From contig NC_049983.1 in assembly GCF_000003815.2 (NCBI RefSeq), forward strand, positions 21,445,650 through 21,509,649: a stretch of DNA of 64,000 nt, written 5' to 3'. Of the stretch, positions 13,101-27,352 are shown piece after piece. The position numbers and the translations under genes were made by a program. This DNA is from Branchiostoma floridae (lineage: Eukaryota; Chordata; Leptocardii; Amphioxiformes; Branchiostomatidae). Below the pieces are notes generated by a model. It worked only from the letters and a program-made list of their open reading frames with translations. It was not told the DNA's origin and searched no databases. The number at the start of each line of letters is the position of its first letter. Positions within the stretch are counted from its first letter, which is position 1.

Positions 13101-16100
13101 CCAGGGACCCAGAACCAAGAGGGACTCAGGCTGTGAATTTTAAGTACCAAAGTGAGTCAAGTCTGCCCGTTTTATTACAACAGACGTGCTATGAGATTGG
13201 TAAAATTTACTTCCCAAGATAAAAACTGACTTGCAGGCAGTTTGTACATACAGAAGTGATAAATATTGGGATTCCAGTAACAGCAACTACTGCATCGTAA
13301 GTTAAAACTGTGTTAAAGTGACCATGAAAGTGCATTGATCTAGTCTACTACTCCTTGTGTCTCTTCTCCTAGAAATATGACAGCAAACCAAGTCTCTTCA
13401 TATCAAGTAACAGTATATATCACCATGGAGAAAAGTTTGCATTCCACAGGACTAACCTTGTTTGGTTCTCAAGTACGCTGTGCAGTAGCAGACAATGGAC
13501 AAGCCTTTCATTACATTACTACAACAGTACAAGCACAGATTTACAACTTCAGCTGCAGTATGTCGTCAGTTTGATTTGAAACGAGCTGCCATTAGTGATT
13601 CAGAAATAGAATTTGCCATGATCAGTTTGTGAAGCTGGAGGTTATAAATTCGGGCCATGTGAGAGACTTTTTAAGGTGAATGTCCGGTTTACAGCGCTTG
13701 AACAATGTCTGCAAGAAACATTTGCTGGCAGAAACATATCGAGAGCAGTTGCCTGTAGGGCACTTCTTGCTAATATGTGTAGTATATGAACAAATAAGCA
13801 AAGGTCAAACAGCCTCAGAACTTGTAACTTTTTTCCATGTGATAGAGTGGATGGAAAGTTAAATTGAATGAGTTTGCAGATACAAAACAAAGCTTCAACT
13901 TGCACAACCTTAGATAAAAGAAAATGACAAACTACGCTGTACTTAAGAAACTCTGTGCACGGGCAGGAGATTCTTCATTTGTCACAATAAGTGAGCACAC
14001 ATCTTGGCATTGATAGGAAGGGGCCCCCGGCAATAAGACATTACCAATGATCAAAAGACGCCCACTGAAAAGTCCACTTGCTTCGTGATAGATCGCAAAA
14101 TGTTCAAGTTGCTTACACAAGTGCATGTAAAGAAGCCGTAGCTCTTTAAAGATTGATTTCCTGTGGAGAGTGTGAAACTTTAGGCCATCGCTGATGGAAG
14201 ACCAGGATTAGGGCATGGTGGTATTGAGCCCTTTTGATGTGCTGGATTTACAAATAAGCGGCTCATCTATAACTGCAGGACTTACATGTACATATCGTGC
14301 ATACAATAGTTGTGTGGACTATGGAATGACTGCCCATGGAAGGTGGACAATTCATTTGCCTTAAAGAATACAGATTGCCTTGTGTGTTTTATAATTAACT
14401 GAACATCCATGCATACATGCTGATTTTACCTGGAGCATATTTCAGTAATATTTGACTGGCAAGAAGCACATTTGCTGTGGCATGCCATAATGTATGGTGT
14501 TTAATCAACACATTATATTCAGAAACAATGGACTATGACAACATCATCCTCTAGTGCCAACACTCTATATTGTACATATCAGATAAAGATTTCATGTAAT
14601 ATCTGATCTGTGCTGTTATTACAGTGTAACTGTACTGAGGTGTTCCTACTTGTAAGTAGATCGATTTTTCACGGCTATGTTTGAGCTTTTGACACGACAG
14701 TTCACCTTTGCCTGGCTGGTGTCTGCTCCTTCCACACATCACACAAATAGGCAGCACAAGACAAAGTTGTATTGATCAGATCAAAGTCTAGCACATAATG
14801 TATGCAAAGATGGGCCGTAAATCAAAAGTTTCTTCCTTCCATCAGATACAAAAGTTTCCTGCTGGTACCAATCAATGAAGCATCAGGGCTTATATCGGAT
14901 TTCACCTATGGGGCATCATATTTCAGGATCATTCTATTAACACCTACGTTAATAGATCAATTTTTTTCGTCTTTCTTGGCAAAGCAACACGATCTACATG
15001 TCATTGAGGTTTTTTTTCTCGCATAAAAAAATGATGCTACCCTAAGGGATTCATTTGACATGCAAAGCCTTCAGTGTTCATTGATTTCATAAGATTTTTA
15101 CAGTATCATGCCAGTGGCAGGCAAAAAGGATGTCTACATTTGTATATATTACCATATGTTTCGAACTCATAGGGAAGAAAAGGATGCTGTGCCATGCAGT
15201 GATCACCAGTTAGCAATAACAATTACACCAATTACATTGCACTTGACAATAAATTTAAAACATTAAACTTTATACTGGTGCACAAGCATGTACATGTAGC
15301 ATCCTTATCTTGCAATTGTCCCAGACCAACGTTGCACCCTGGACATTTGCTATGTATAGATCCCTCTCTGTCGCTGCCATTTAATTTTTCAGGAGCACCT
15401 CTCTTTGCCATTCATTTCAGGGTAGACAAGATCAATGAAATCAATGGCGTTGCGGCATGTCGGTTTTCAGTCTTCATTCCTTTGGATGGGGACATGGGGA
15501 GGAAAGATTAGTCATTTATTTGAGACATGGTGGCTGGGCTGTGGTGCGGGCAGGGATTGTAATCTGCAGCTTCAGCTTTTTGTGTCCGGCGGGGAGCCTG
15601 GCACTCTTCATAGGGGAAATCAATAGAATGGGGAGAAACATTGAGAATCTTGTGGTGAACGTTCCTTACCCGGGGTTAAAGACGTATCTGAAGCTTCCTC
15701 CACAAACTTGTCCAGACAAGTAGGTTACACACCCTGTAGACATAGTTTAGCGGAGCATTCATTATGTATGTGTCAGGATAGTTTTGGTCGGGGGGAAGTG
15801 GGGACATTTATATTAAGTACTGGCGCTGTACATTGCATATTTTTTAACATTCTGTGCTCTCTATTGGATGCAAAGAAATCAAGTATTCTTTCAACAACAG
15901 TCCCTTGCCTTTGATATATAATTGAGGAAAATGAAAGTTTGCCTAACTTGGTTGAGACAAGATTAGGCATTCATTACTAATTTGGGTAAAATTTTGCTTT
16001 GTCCGTGACCTTATTTTGAGTTAAGTGTTCCAGCAAGATGGCTATGCAGTATTTTTGTCTTTTAGAAGGCCACTCCCATTGTTAACACTTAACAGATTCA

Positions 16101-19100
16101 AACCGCTCTTTGCAGCATTATTCATCGCTTTCTATAATGATAATGGCTGCACATGAGCAGCTTGAAAGGACACCCATTGAGCTACATTGTAGGCTCATAA
16201 ATCTACAGATGCCGTTATGGTAGGCATTCACTGGTGTGTTACTGGCTACAGCCATAACTTTCTACCATGAAGTAGCCCTCGGCTTGAATATCTGTTTCAT
16301 AGAGGTCAGATCGTATTTGCCACCATTATTACAACCTGTGTAATAAGTGGACTCAACTTGATGTTTTCATTTTTTCTTATCAATGATTAAAGGCTTTTGT
16401 CTGCATTTTGTATTACTGTATGGGGTTGCATACTCTATATCCTATATCCAGTGCTGTAAAGTGAAGGTAAGGTCAGCCTCTGAAGGGATAAACGGGTTTG
16501 GGAAGAGGAGATGAGAGGAGATAAGACAGGCTTATCCCCAGGGAAGGATGGGAGAGGTCATGTGTGCAGGTGTCAGCCCAACTTGCATCAATACACCCAC
16601 TGTCTCCCCACAATTTTACCCAGTTTTTATTACTCTTCCCCAAACATGGTTGCCATTATCTGAAATTCATCACGTTGACCCCCAGCGGGTCGATGGCAGG
16701 ATTTACGACGGACCTTGGAAATGTTTCCCGTAACATCGGTCAGCCTGTCATATCAGCTGTGGCCTTAAGCTGGCAGCAAGTGTCACATTGTCCCTTCATT
16801 GAGTGTTGTGAAAAGAAAAATGAACAAACTTTTGGAGGCATACAATGGGTGACAGATGATATATGAAAAAGATGAGGCTTCTTTCAGGTTGGCATAGAAG
16901 AGATTTTCCTAGCTCTATCTACTGGTGTTTGGGATAGGTGTGCACTCTTGATTTGGCCTACTAGAGGTAATAAAAACTTCCTCTGATATACTGACTCAAT
17001 AAAGATTCCTAGTGTCCCATTAGCATTGATGCAGACAGATCTCAGAGTAAGTTAAAGTTAAAGTTATTACTTTTAGTAAAGGGTGAACAGCATTGAAGCG
17101 TAACTCCTTTTCTGTGATAATTCTGTTATAAATGGCCTCATTCTTTTTACTGTCCACACCTCTGAGATGAAAGTAGTTCACATGTAGTATAGTACATATC
17201 CACACAAATAAAGCAAGTCTTGGTACATGAAGAGGAATATGTTTAGTATGCTCCCTACCCGTATTTCTTCTAAAACACTGGAATGGACTCTAATAAGGGT
17301 AGGGATAGCTAGAAAGGCTACAATTTTACAGAGCTAAAAGCTGGTATATGGGGAAAACATTATGATTGCGCAGTGATAGTGGGGGTTCTTTTCGTGCGGT
17401 ATATGGAGGAAGATAATGGTATTTTGCAAGGCACATTATGGTGCGTGGGTTTTCATGCCGATACCATGATACAGTCTTATTGTGTTAGGATGTACATGTA
17501 TAAATATTTGATCTGTGGGTGGTTCGCTTTTAGTGTGCCAAACTTTCAAATGCGTTGTCCGGGTAGGTTGAAGTGTGCTTAATGAGATTAAATCTTGAAC
17601 TATATATGGGCTTTGGATTTTACGAGAGCATTTGAAAATAAATTAAGCATCTTAACTGAAAGTTTCATCAATAGCGCCAACAGAGTTGCCCAAGGCCCTG
17701 AACTGATTAATGATCAGGTGGATCACTGCTGATATGACAGACTTGATGTTGTTTGAGGCTAGTTATATATTAACTGTTACCACGCTTATCCTCCAGGTAA
17801 TGATGGGCATTGGACCATCCCCTAACAGCTACGCTATATTGAACAAAGTTAGTTGCTAGAAGCAAGTATTGTGTGTCTTAAGGGTGGGTCAAGCGTGCAC
17901 GATGGCACAATGTGTCCATCCATAGTGCCGACACCTGGATCAATGTTTTGGTCCTTAAGTCATGCTCATAATAGAGATATGGCTCTATATTAATACACCG
18001 AAATCAATAAACATCACCTGTTCTACATCATAGGTCCCAGCTCTGGTGGAATGGCTATGCATGATAATAATCACCCCATGTGACTGTAATGTATAGTATC
18101 AACACACTGCAGTCTGTAATAGTAGGCTATTTAGGGAGGAAGCCAGAATTCTGTGACTTAGAATAGATAGAGCTTTTAGGGCAGTTCTCAGAGCTATATA
18201 TATTTCTCGTTGTAAACAGTTTTTATCCATTGCACCTTGATTCATTGTTGTGAATTGTTCTGATTGTAGCTGTGTTGCATAATAATATAGTCTCAGCAGA
18301 GATACGCAGCAGCATGTGTTGAATGCTACCATAATGAATGAGTGTGTGGTGTTTGGGCCAGCTTCATATGGAAACAGCTGGCACTGAGTGTGTGTTCCAT
18401 TTACCACTCTCCTGAAGCAAATACGCCAGCCAATATATCGCACTTCACAGTCAGGGGACTCAAATGTGATTAAAGTCGTTATGATGGGCTCACTCAGCTC
18501 TATAGACTGTACAACATGAAAGGTCTTCATGATGCTCCAATGTTTAGATTGCATTTCCTGAAGTGTCTGAAATGATTTTTTTTATCATTTTAATCTTGCC
18601 TAAAGTTTGGCAACAGCCGTGAAGTTTTATGGTTATGCTTGTACTTGTAAATTTTGTTTAGAAAGACCAAAATACATTGTAGCAAGAGATTGGAAAAAAA
18701 GGAAATGCTTTAATGTTCTATTCTATTACTACCAAATTTTCCCATCGAGAAGTGCAATGCCAGATATGTGCATAGTAACAACCCTATAAATCGACCTTTA
18801 AACCCTTCTGTTGCATAGAAGGCATGGCTTCAGAGAGCATGACCAAGCAGAACAGGTACATTGTTAGAAGTCAGATGGCCAGAACTGTAGTATTGCATTG
18901 CCCTTGTTCAAATTTAATTTGTTAACGGAATCATTGATCCAGTGGTGTAATACAGTAAGGAAACCTGTGAAACATTCATTTTGGGACTTTGTGTTGCAAA
19001 ATGTAGGTCATCTATAATAGCCAAGATCCATCACAGAAAGGGCCATTGGCCCATTTTCACTTTAATCAAAATGTAAAGAAAACTGAGCCCCAATTTGTGT

Positions 19101-20392
19101 CTGCACATATCCTCATCTAGTACAGGCATGTAATTTGACCCAAGGTAGCCTTCAAAGATATTTTACTGCCAGTATCTTAACCCGTATCTTGGATATGTGA
19201 CTATTTATTTCCAAATTGGGAAGGTGGTAAGGGCTTTAGGATCAAATTGAGCATGCATGAATAAAGTTGAAATCAGCAGATTTGCACCAATTTTATTTTT
19301 TTTATCCCACTGTTCGTCTCTGTGTAAAGTGTGAAGCCATTGAACCTCTGTGTAAGTCTATCCAATGCTTGTTCCCTTTCGGGACTGGACTTGATTATAT
19401 TGACGTCATAATGGCAGCTGGTTTTTTTGTTGTTTCCGTGGATGCCTGACACTGCATACTTGACTTGGAGACATGTAATTTGTGCTTGGAGATTACTAGT
19501 ACCAGGGGATGAGTGATAGCACCTTGCCAAACTCAGTCATCTGCAAATTAGGTCAAGTTACTTGACATACTTCCATTCACTCCTTTAATTGCAAAACAAT
19601 CAAACAGTATTAGAGGTTATTGATTTTCCCTGTTGGTTGTGGCTGTTTGCTTTCAATATCCAGGTGGTGGAGCAGGCCCTCATTATTGCGGCAGTAGTCA
19701 CTCCGACAGGGTACAAAATGTAATGGTGACAAACGACAACCCGGATGATCCACGCAAATCCCATCACATTCCAGCAGGCGCTCCAGGAGTTACTCATTTC
19801 CAGCCACTCCGAAAGTGGGTCATGGTGATGGGCTTTCAACAGGAGATGTGATCAAAGTTTGTTTGTCCTTGCTGTCCTTGGCAGGATGACTTGCTCACTT
19901 TGTAACATACAAAGAAAAGTGAATTTCATTACATCTCGCATTGTGCATATGCTTGTTGGGAGGGTTGCAGTTGGTAGAATTCTAATTTGTATGTTTTTTC
20001 ATCAAAAGATAATTATCTTAAAATGCCATTGTGTGCATCAAAATCCAACTTCAATTTTCTTCCCAAGGATTTCTGTGATGATTTTAGGAACATTTCATGT
20101 TAACATGGATGTAGAAACAATGCAAAGGTTCTCACTCATCTGTTTTCAAATTTATGGATCAGATTGGGCCCTAGTTTCTCCACCCAGGAGGCATGAATTA
20201 TTGCATGCTCGTAGATCAATTAACGATATCAGGTAGATAATTATCAGCACACATGCTGGATACATTGTAAAGATAAGCTTGTTCCAAATACCCTAGTTAG
20301 ATATTATCTCTCTTGTAGGGCCAGATCAATGCAGCCCCATTAATCAAGGTCAGGAAGACACTGGGCCCTATCATATAAATTTTGTATAGTTA

Positions 20393-20760
20393 GGCCACAC
20401 CAATTTAATTTCTTGGTTCACGGATTTTTTCATAAAAAATATGGAGCGAGAGGGCGAAATAAAAATAAAAATAAAACTTGTAAAATGGTTGGGGTAAAGG
20501 TGAGGGCTAATCCAAAACATAAAGAAAAATAGTTTTCAGCTTGAAAAAAGTACAAAAACACTATTACTGTACAGTAACAGCACCTGTTCATTGAAAATTA
20601 CAAAAGTAGTGTCAGTTTTTATGTTTGCTACACCAGAAAGTTGGTGAATGGCTTCATTAATGGTGAAAATTTGCTGAGTGGTAATTTTTATTTTTATTTT
20701 TTTTTTCAAAAAAATAGGAGCGAGCGAATCCGTGAACCAAGAAATTAAATTGGTGTGGCC
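20393..20760 (+). mobile_element. MITE copy 1, 34-bp perfect TIRs, TTA target duplication
   Basis: Begins GGCCACACCAATTTAATTTC and ends with its reverse complement; the TIR match is about 34 bp. It is flanked by TTA on both sides (20390-20392 and 20761-20763). The interior is AT-rich with A4T-type runs and no ORF for a transposase. A 3-bp TTA/TWA duplication with a G/C-rich terminus is what PIF/Harbinger-type elements give, so I infer a non-autonomous Harbinger-like MITE. A second copy lies inverted at 21942-22315. Confidence 0.85.
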
Positions 20761-20763
20761 TTA

Positions 20764-21938
20764 CACTGGTCACAGACCAAGGAAGTTAAATGAATTGGGG
20801 TAAATTGTACCTTGGATGTATTACATTCAAATTTTCAACCTATAAAGCATATGCTCCTTGAAGAATGGCTGCCTCCTTGTAGAGTATTCCAAACTCACAT
20901 ATGATTATGAATGATGATGATTTAGGAACAGAATGGTATATCTGATGATACATAGCCTGTAACTTGTGTTCCAGTAACTTTGCCTAGGAACTATAAGCAA
21001 CAAAGTGCCTTTGGTAACTTGCTTCATTACTCATCCACCAAAAAAGCAGTATTACTGCTTGAGTGCACCAAGAACACATCAGAATTAAGCTTGAGAAGTA
21101 TCATTATCAGTGGCAACATCTGCCGGTAGTCTGTGCGTATAAGCCCTTGTAAGCGTATTACTGGAACATCCACTTCCTGGTAAATTGTTTGCTCTGTACC
21201 TGCTGGGCCGGATCAATGCCTATTTCTAGTCAGAGTGAACAACGCAGCGTGTACCATCATGTTACAGTCCCTCCATTTCAAAGTCTGTGATTTCATAGAC
21301 AAAGCATGTGTTTTGTAACAGCTGGGGATTATACAATACTTTTTTGAGCAACTGGCAGTAATAGTTTGAGTGGTGGATCGATGGGGTTTAGGTTCTCAGA
21401 AGAAAAGTATGTTAGTTGTCATCCGTGGTAAACTATATTTCTCTCTATGACAGAATGAGAGCACCCTAAAAACTCATATATAATCCTACTTCCAAGGCAA
21501 GGGCCATAAATGTAACAGAAGCAAGCTTAAGGCAACTTAACAACCCTCTCTTTTTATGTTTAGTGTTACAATGTACGACACTAAAAGCACCAGTGGGTAC
21601 TCAGCCCTAACATAATTTGTCCGTCACACAAATCATTTTGTCTCATTTGATATGGCTTTTAGGCTGGTTCAGTGCAGTTTGAAACACAGCACGCAAATCT
21701 TGCCTTTGATCTAAAGGCAGTTGAATGTACCTTCTAGATACAACAGCAATAAAAGTTTGGGCCAAGGTCACATGCATGTAGGTTGTCTCATTCATGCTGG
21801 ACTGAAAAATTGACTTTGGTTTCCATATCGTAAGGGACTAAATAAAAGAGCACAACTCATACCACCCTACACTGGGCAGCAAATGTCAACATGTACATGT
21901 ATGTTAGTGGAAGTCTAAATCAGTTTTTCAGGTATATA
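20764..21938. other. Spacer between inverted MITEs
   Basis: About 1.2 kb of AT-rich sequence with no ORF or motif I recognise. In a transcript it would form the loop of the MITE-MITE stem. Confidence 0.4.
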
Positions 21939-21941
21939 TTT

Positions 21942-22315
21942 GGCCACACCAATTTAATTTCTTGGTTCACGGATTCGCTCGCTCCTATTTTTTGGAAAAA
22001 AAAAATAAAAATAAAAATAAAAATTACCACTCAGCAAATTTTCACCATTAATGAAGCCATTCACCAACTTTCTGGTGTAGCAAACATAAAAACTGACACT
22101 ACTTTTGTAATTTTCAATGAACAGGTGCTGTTACTGTACAGTAATAGTGTTTTTGTACTTTTTTCAAGCTGAAAACTATTTTTCTTTATGTTTTGGATTA
22201 GCCCTCACCTTTACCCCAACCATTTTACAAGTTTTATTTTTATTTTTATTTCGCCCTCTCGCTCCATATTTTTTATGAAAAAATCCGTGAACCAAGAAAT
22301 TAAATTGGTGTGGCC
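21942..22315 (-). mobile_element. MITE copy 2, inverted relative to copy 1
   Basis: The same element as 20393-20760 in reverse orientation, near-identical along its length, including the GCGAGCGAATCC terminus and the long AAATAAAAATAAA run. The right flank is TTA (22316-22318) and the left is TTT (21939-21941), a one-base-decayed target duplication. An ORF on the minus strand across its right half is a by-product of the AT-rich repeat. Confidence 0.85.
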
Positions 22316-25300
22316 TTAGAACTGCAAAGACTGTATCTGAATCCCCAGTTAGTATTGCCATAGTGGTGAGGGATTTTCCCTGGAATACACTTGTTATGAA
22401 GTTTTGAGGTTGTTTTTTTTTTTTAAACATTTGCACCCTCAGAGGTTTGCCTGGAATTTTTTTCCAGAGCAGCTTGTTACGTTGTCGGTAATTGTTATTT
22501 TTTGGCATGTGCTATTCCTTAGAGATTACTTGTATTCCTATTAACAGCAGTTTGTTAGAACTTCTCCAGTCAATTTGTTTTTGCCCCCGCTGTGCTGACT
22601 GGGGCTCCCAGACTTTCCAGCTTATTGCACATGTAGATTGTAGATAGAATAGGGAGATGCTTGATAAATGATCAGCAGCAGCCATCTCATTATGGCAAAA
22701 GTTATTCAATTGGTGCCATTTTTCATCATTTGTACTCATTTGGATGTACATATCCCTTGATCTTTATCAAAAACCCAGAAGAAATTAAAATTTCTCATGT
22801 TTTCCATTCACTTACTCCATATTTACCATATGAAAGTAACTGCGTCAGTTTTGAGATAATTCAAATTGAGCAAAATACCTGCCTTCCATTATTCAAAGCT
22901 GCTTTATACTTATGTTTGAATGATAATCTTTCAGGAAAGCGCTCAAACATTCAAGCTGACAAAAAGTGATACCAACACTGTTATTATTCTGGCAACACCC
23001 CACTGCATGGGCTTTTGACATGGTCTCTAGTATACAAGCCACGTTGTGCTCCCAATGGCTTTATTACACTTCCGAATATCAGGCTAACATTGACATTCCC
23101 CATGCACTGGATGACTGGCTTTTTAGTCCATCAAGGTGACTTCAAGGGCAACACACCTCCTTATCTTGTCTAAAGTTTTAATCGTTTTTCTGCAGTCCCA
23201 GATTTAAGGTTGTGATACAGTGCACCTAATCTTCCTGGTAAAGCTGCCAGAGGTTTTATGGCGGCCTTATCTGACTTGTTGCCTGATGGCGGGTACGTGA
23301 GTCTATTGCAGACAATGATGGGGTTGATAGCATGGAATATTTATTTCTTTACAGATGTCGTTAGCTGGTCCTTGACGTCTAGTTTTACAAGACTTCTTCC
23401 TGAGTATTTATCATTTTAAGCTTCAGGAGCAAGAGCAGTAGAATGGGTATGGGTAATCATGCAACCCCTGTGTGATCACTATCTAGGTTTGTGGTATATA
23501 TAATGGAGCTGTGGAGAATACATACGTATAGTTCTACCTATTTTTTTCTGCTTATCTTTTCAGTTTTATCACTGTCATTTCAAGCAGGGTAGCAGGTGCA
23601 AATTTTGGACCATACTGAGAAAAGTAGCTACTATCTGATTTCTAATATATTGTATATGGCGGGACTTATATTTACTTTCAGTGCCACAGGCTAAACTGGC
23701 AAAGGACAAAGAACTCTTGCTGTTTGCAATATGACTATGTAGCCCTAGGTAAAAAAAAATGGAAACCTCATGCGCTTGTTGGCATTGTGGTCTGTGCTAG
23801 AAATCCAATTATCTAACACAGTGATGGAAGGAAGGCATTTAGCTACAGTCCAAAGAAGTTTCCTCAGGCTTAAGCTGAAATGATGATCTCTTTTGTCACA
23901 TTTAGCCTGCAGCAAAGGGCCCAATATCCCATCAGCTTCTCTTCTGCCCCAGTTTCTCTATTGAACTGCAGTATCAGGTCATTCCAATACAGTTGATTTC
24001 AAGCGATCATGTTACCTGGCAGACTTTATGGATTGATTAATCTGTCCTGCTATATGATGAAAACAGATTTTTTTGTGTGTCCTGCTTCAATCCTACTTAA
24101 ATCATTGTTTACCTGTATTGTTTACACAGAATGTTGAATAATAGCTGGTGTGAGAGAAAGATAACTAGTATTAAGTTGCCATTTCCTATTTAAACACTTG
24201 CTTAAGTCAAAGATCATGCAAAGCTTGAAATAAAGATCACACTAGCTTTTTACACCATCAGTTGATGTACCGTCTTTCATAGAACGATAGGTAGATGAAT
24301 ATGGTAGATGAATATGGTGATAAAAGGAGAAAAGATCATACTATGTTTGTAGCTTTAGGCAGTTATATTTTCCCATTAGATGTCAATCATTTTTAATGTA
24401 TAGAAATCAGAATACTTTAATACTTTCTGTTTCCCTAGAGGTGCTTTAATCCTGTCCATATCAGTGTGCCTAAAAGGTCTGATTAAGTGTGCCTTTGTGG
24501 GATTGTACTAGTAGGTTAATAAATGTTTGAAACACATCCGGGCATCAGCTTAACCCCACGTCAAAACTGATCCATTGTTGACAATGTTATATAATTGTAG
24601 AGTGATTAGGTCCAGATGTAAGCCTGTCCATATTCCTCTCATCTTAGTGTCATCATGACTGTGGTCACTGTATACATATTATGGGGCTTTAAATCCTCTT
24701 CGTTTGCTTATGTCTGCTGTACCCAATACAGATTTGGTTAATATGTGGATGGACCCGCCGCAGAAAACTTTTGTTAGTAACTTCTTGGGGCTACACTCAT
24801 CAGGACTTCTCCTTTCCTGTACCCCTCTTCTACTAGTCTAGTGCCAACTTCTTCAGTCAACTCATCCTTTGTTTCCTCTAAAATGTTAGATTGGAAGATA
24901 TGCTAGTGTGTACAGGTATTTAACAGTATATGTGATGCATCAACTACTAGCATTAGTTGTGTCACCAGATACATAGCTATAATTATTCATTTATAAAAGA
25001 AATCATGTACTGGGTAGATAACCATTCATTTCTTTTACTTCATATGCAGAAATTTCACTTCAACCTGGTATGATCTGATGTAACTAGTAATCAAATTAAT
25101 GGGATGAAGTAGGAGATAATGATTTCTGCATGTTTCTCAGCTGGAGTTGTCCTCACAGGGTTCATCTGTAATGGAAAACTTCCTGTGAAGCAGCAGGAGT
25201 ATATGAAGCAAACTCACTTGATTGAGTAGCATTCTTTTCAAATTAATTTGTCTGTACTATCCGAAGCAGAATAGCAGACAGATGGTTGTGTTGATGGTAT

Positions 25301-26279
25301 GGGAAGGAAATTACTTCCAAATGAAGCATTTTTTTTTCAACGATATTGCACTGGTGCTCTTGCACTAGAACCCCCATCTGTCATTGCACTGTCCCACTGA
25401 GACTCAAACTCATCATTTTGATGTCAACGTCTGCAAAAGTTACTTCCATGACAGACTCTTCTCCTGTAATGAGCTGTATGACATTTTATATACTGCTGTA
25501 ATTAGGAACCCTGTTTGCATTGATATCGCTCCCACTGTTTTATCTCTGCCTCCCGCTGACAACCAAATGAGTTCATTACGATTCCTCGCAGAATGCTCTC
25601 CACTAATGACAGTATCTTATTAGTTATGAATCATTCAAAACAGCGATACTCGGGTTCTGAATACAGATCCTCATCAAGAGAAAAATGAATACTTCTGACG
25701 GTTTTATTTTAAGTTCAAAGTTTTTCTTATTCCATTCTTTATGCTATGAAGCCATATACTAAGAATTTCCAAAAATTTGATTTATGTATCTGATATAATG
25801 TAAGTACTCTCATTTAGAGAAGGATTTTAGATTGCTCTTTATTAACAATAGAATCCATCATCTCCTGCAGTTGATTGCACAATGATATCAAATTGGAACC
25901 GAGATTGCTGCTAAATAAATTTTCTATCAACTACCGCAAGATTTAATAGTGTGCTTTTGTCTGTGAATGTCTTAGCAGAATTGCTTTACAGGTTTAATGG
26001 TGGCGCAATGTCCCTCAGGCAAGAAGTATGGAAGCTTGTTCTGAGCGGGGCTGTTTTATTGATCGTGATTGGAACATAATGATTGCCGTTGCCATACTTG
26101 ACATGGTCAAAGTAAATTTGTACTGCAGTCATTCTAAGGGACGGAATCATTCAATCGATCCCTGAGCAATTGCAGTCTTGTGCCTACTTGTAAGTATTGT
26201 ACTCCATCTCTGACTCTGGATGTTAAGTAAGTGATAAATGATCATTCATATCATCACCTGTCAGATAACTTTTTAGCAC

Positions 26280-27352
26280 AGGGAAACTTAGGAGATGGTT
26301 CAATCAAGACAAACCACCTCATCAGTCAAGAGGATGGAGCTCAAGGTCATGCGTCCAGCACAAAAGTCTCTGAGCGGGACGAGGAAGGAGATTTGTAATC
26401 TGGTTTTGACAGTTAAGACTAACCTGGGTTTGACCTGTGGACGGGGAGACAGTGATAGCACCATTACATTTGGCATGTCTCAAAGATTTCATTCAGATGA
26501 CGCTCAGCCATGAAAAGTCAATGTCAGTTCATTATCTTGTGAAGAATACTTTAACAAGATCGTATTTCAAGACTGACTTGTCAGATGATAAAGAGAAGGT
26601 CATATTTCATTGCTGCCAAGAACCCATGGTTTGTACGTTTACGGCTTCTGAGGAGACTTTAAAGTGCAGGAAGTGCTTCAGTCGTCTAAGGTTGGTAAAA
26701 TCAATAACGGAAGGTGTAATCCATTTTACGGGTCTACAATTGAATACAAGTTCATCAATGTCTGCGGAGGTCAGTCAGATACGAACTTTGAGAAAGTGCT
26801 GACAAAGGAAGAGATATTCTCAGTAGTTTTGTCTTATCTGGCTGTGAAAACGAAGTTTCAAAATCTGATTCTTAGCATCAAAGTCTAAAAGATGGGCAGA
26901 ACTGAAAAAAAGGCGGACAGTAAAAGCCTTGGTTTGTCCTTTGCCCTCTGGCTTCAAGGTTGAATGGAATGACTCAATTTCACCTAAAATCTCATAAAGG
27001 GTGTTTGAAAGCCAGAGGTCTATATGTCTTTCAGGAGAAGTAGATGGATTACTGTACGTAGGCAGATGAAAGGTCACTTTGGCTGAGGAGAAGGTTGTAC
27101 ATGTCCTTGGTGCTGAAAAGGTGGCTGATTTGTGTTAAAGAAACTTTCCTCTCAGCTGAACTTCCTTACCTCGGAACTTGTTGTCTAGCCCTTCTTGTGA
27201 AAGTCATGGTTAACAAGAGAGTTGTATATGTACTGCTTGTAGCTGAAAGACGAATGCTTAGATTGTTGATTGTCTATAATTTACTTGGTAGTCATGATTC
27301 CCAGCTTTTGAGGAAAACTGCACTTGAATTTACCTTGAAACCAAATACATGA
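26280..27352 (+). other. ORF-dense stretch of unknown nature
   Basis: Several overlapping plus-strand ORFs with protein-like composition, in different frames: one from about 26270 reading LAQGNLGDGSIKTNHLISQE and ending DEEGDL then stop; one at 26664-26888 with SSKVGKINNGRCNPFYGST and EKVLTKEEIFSVVLSYL; one at 27095-27352. No family is recognised and no splice-joined model emerged. It may be a decayed gene or transposon fragment, or chance. Confidence 0.2.

Larger units (their letters stand above)
1..20389. other. Upstream stretch with no recognised gene (long intron or 5' flank)
   Basis: AT-rich, with stops in all frames and only short ORFs. I found no sema-domain wording, no splice-joined exon pair, no tRNA or rRNA and no transposase. 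It contains two small tandem duplications (listed separately). ORF-open, GC-richer islands at 3481-3710, 10730-10980, 15280-15720 and 16500-16860 could be conserved noncoding elements, but nothing in the single sequence proves it. Confidence 0.5.

Noticed and set aside
15278-15723. Cluster of overlapping plus-strand ORFs in all three frames, considered as a sema exon
   Set aside because: No plexin or semaphorin wording in any frame. Openness in three frames reflects composition. It may be a conserved noncoding island, but that cannot be shown here.
16677-16695. GACCCCCAGCGGGTC near-palindrome
   Set aside because: A single short imperfect palindrome with no partner or context; expected by chance.
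18099-18554. 151-codon minus-strand ORF, the longest gap-free ORF in the left part
   Set aside because: No family wording, no splice partners and no conserved motif. In 64 kb of moderately AT-rich DNA one such ORF is expected by chance.
22176-22508. Lysine- and asparagine-rich minus-strand ORF
   Set aside because: It is the AT-rich body of the MITE at 21942-22315 read through, not a gene.
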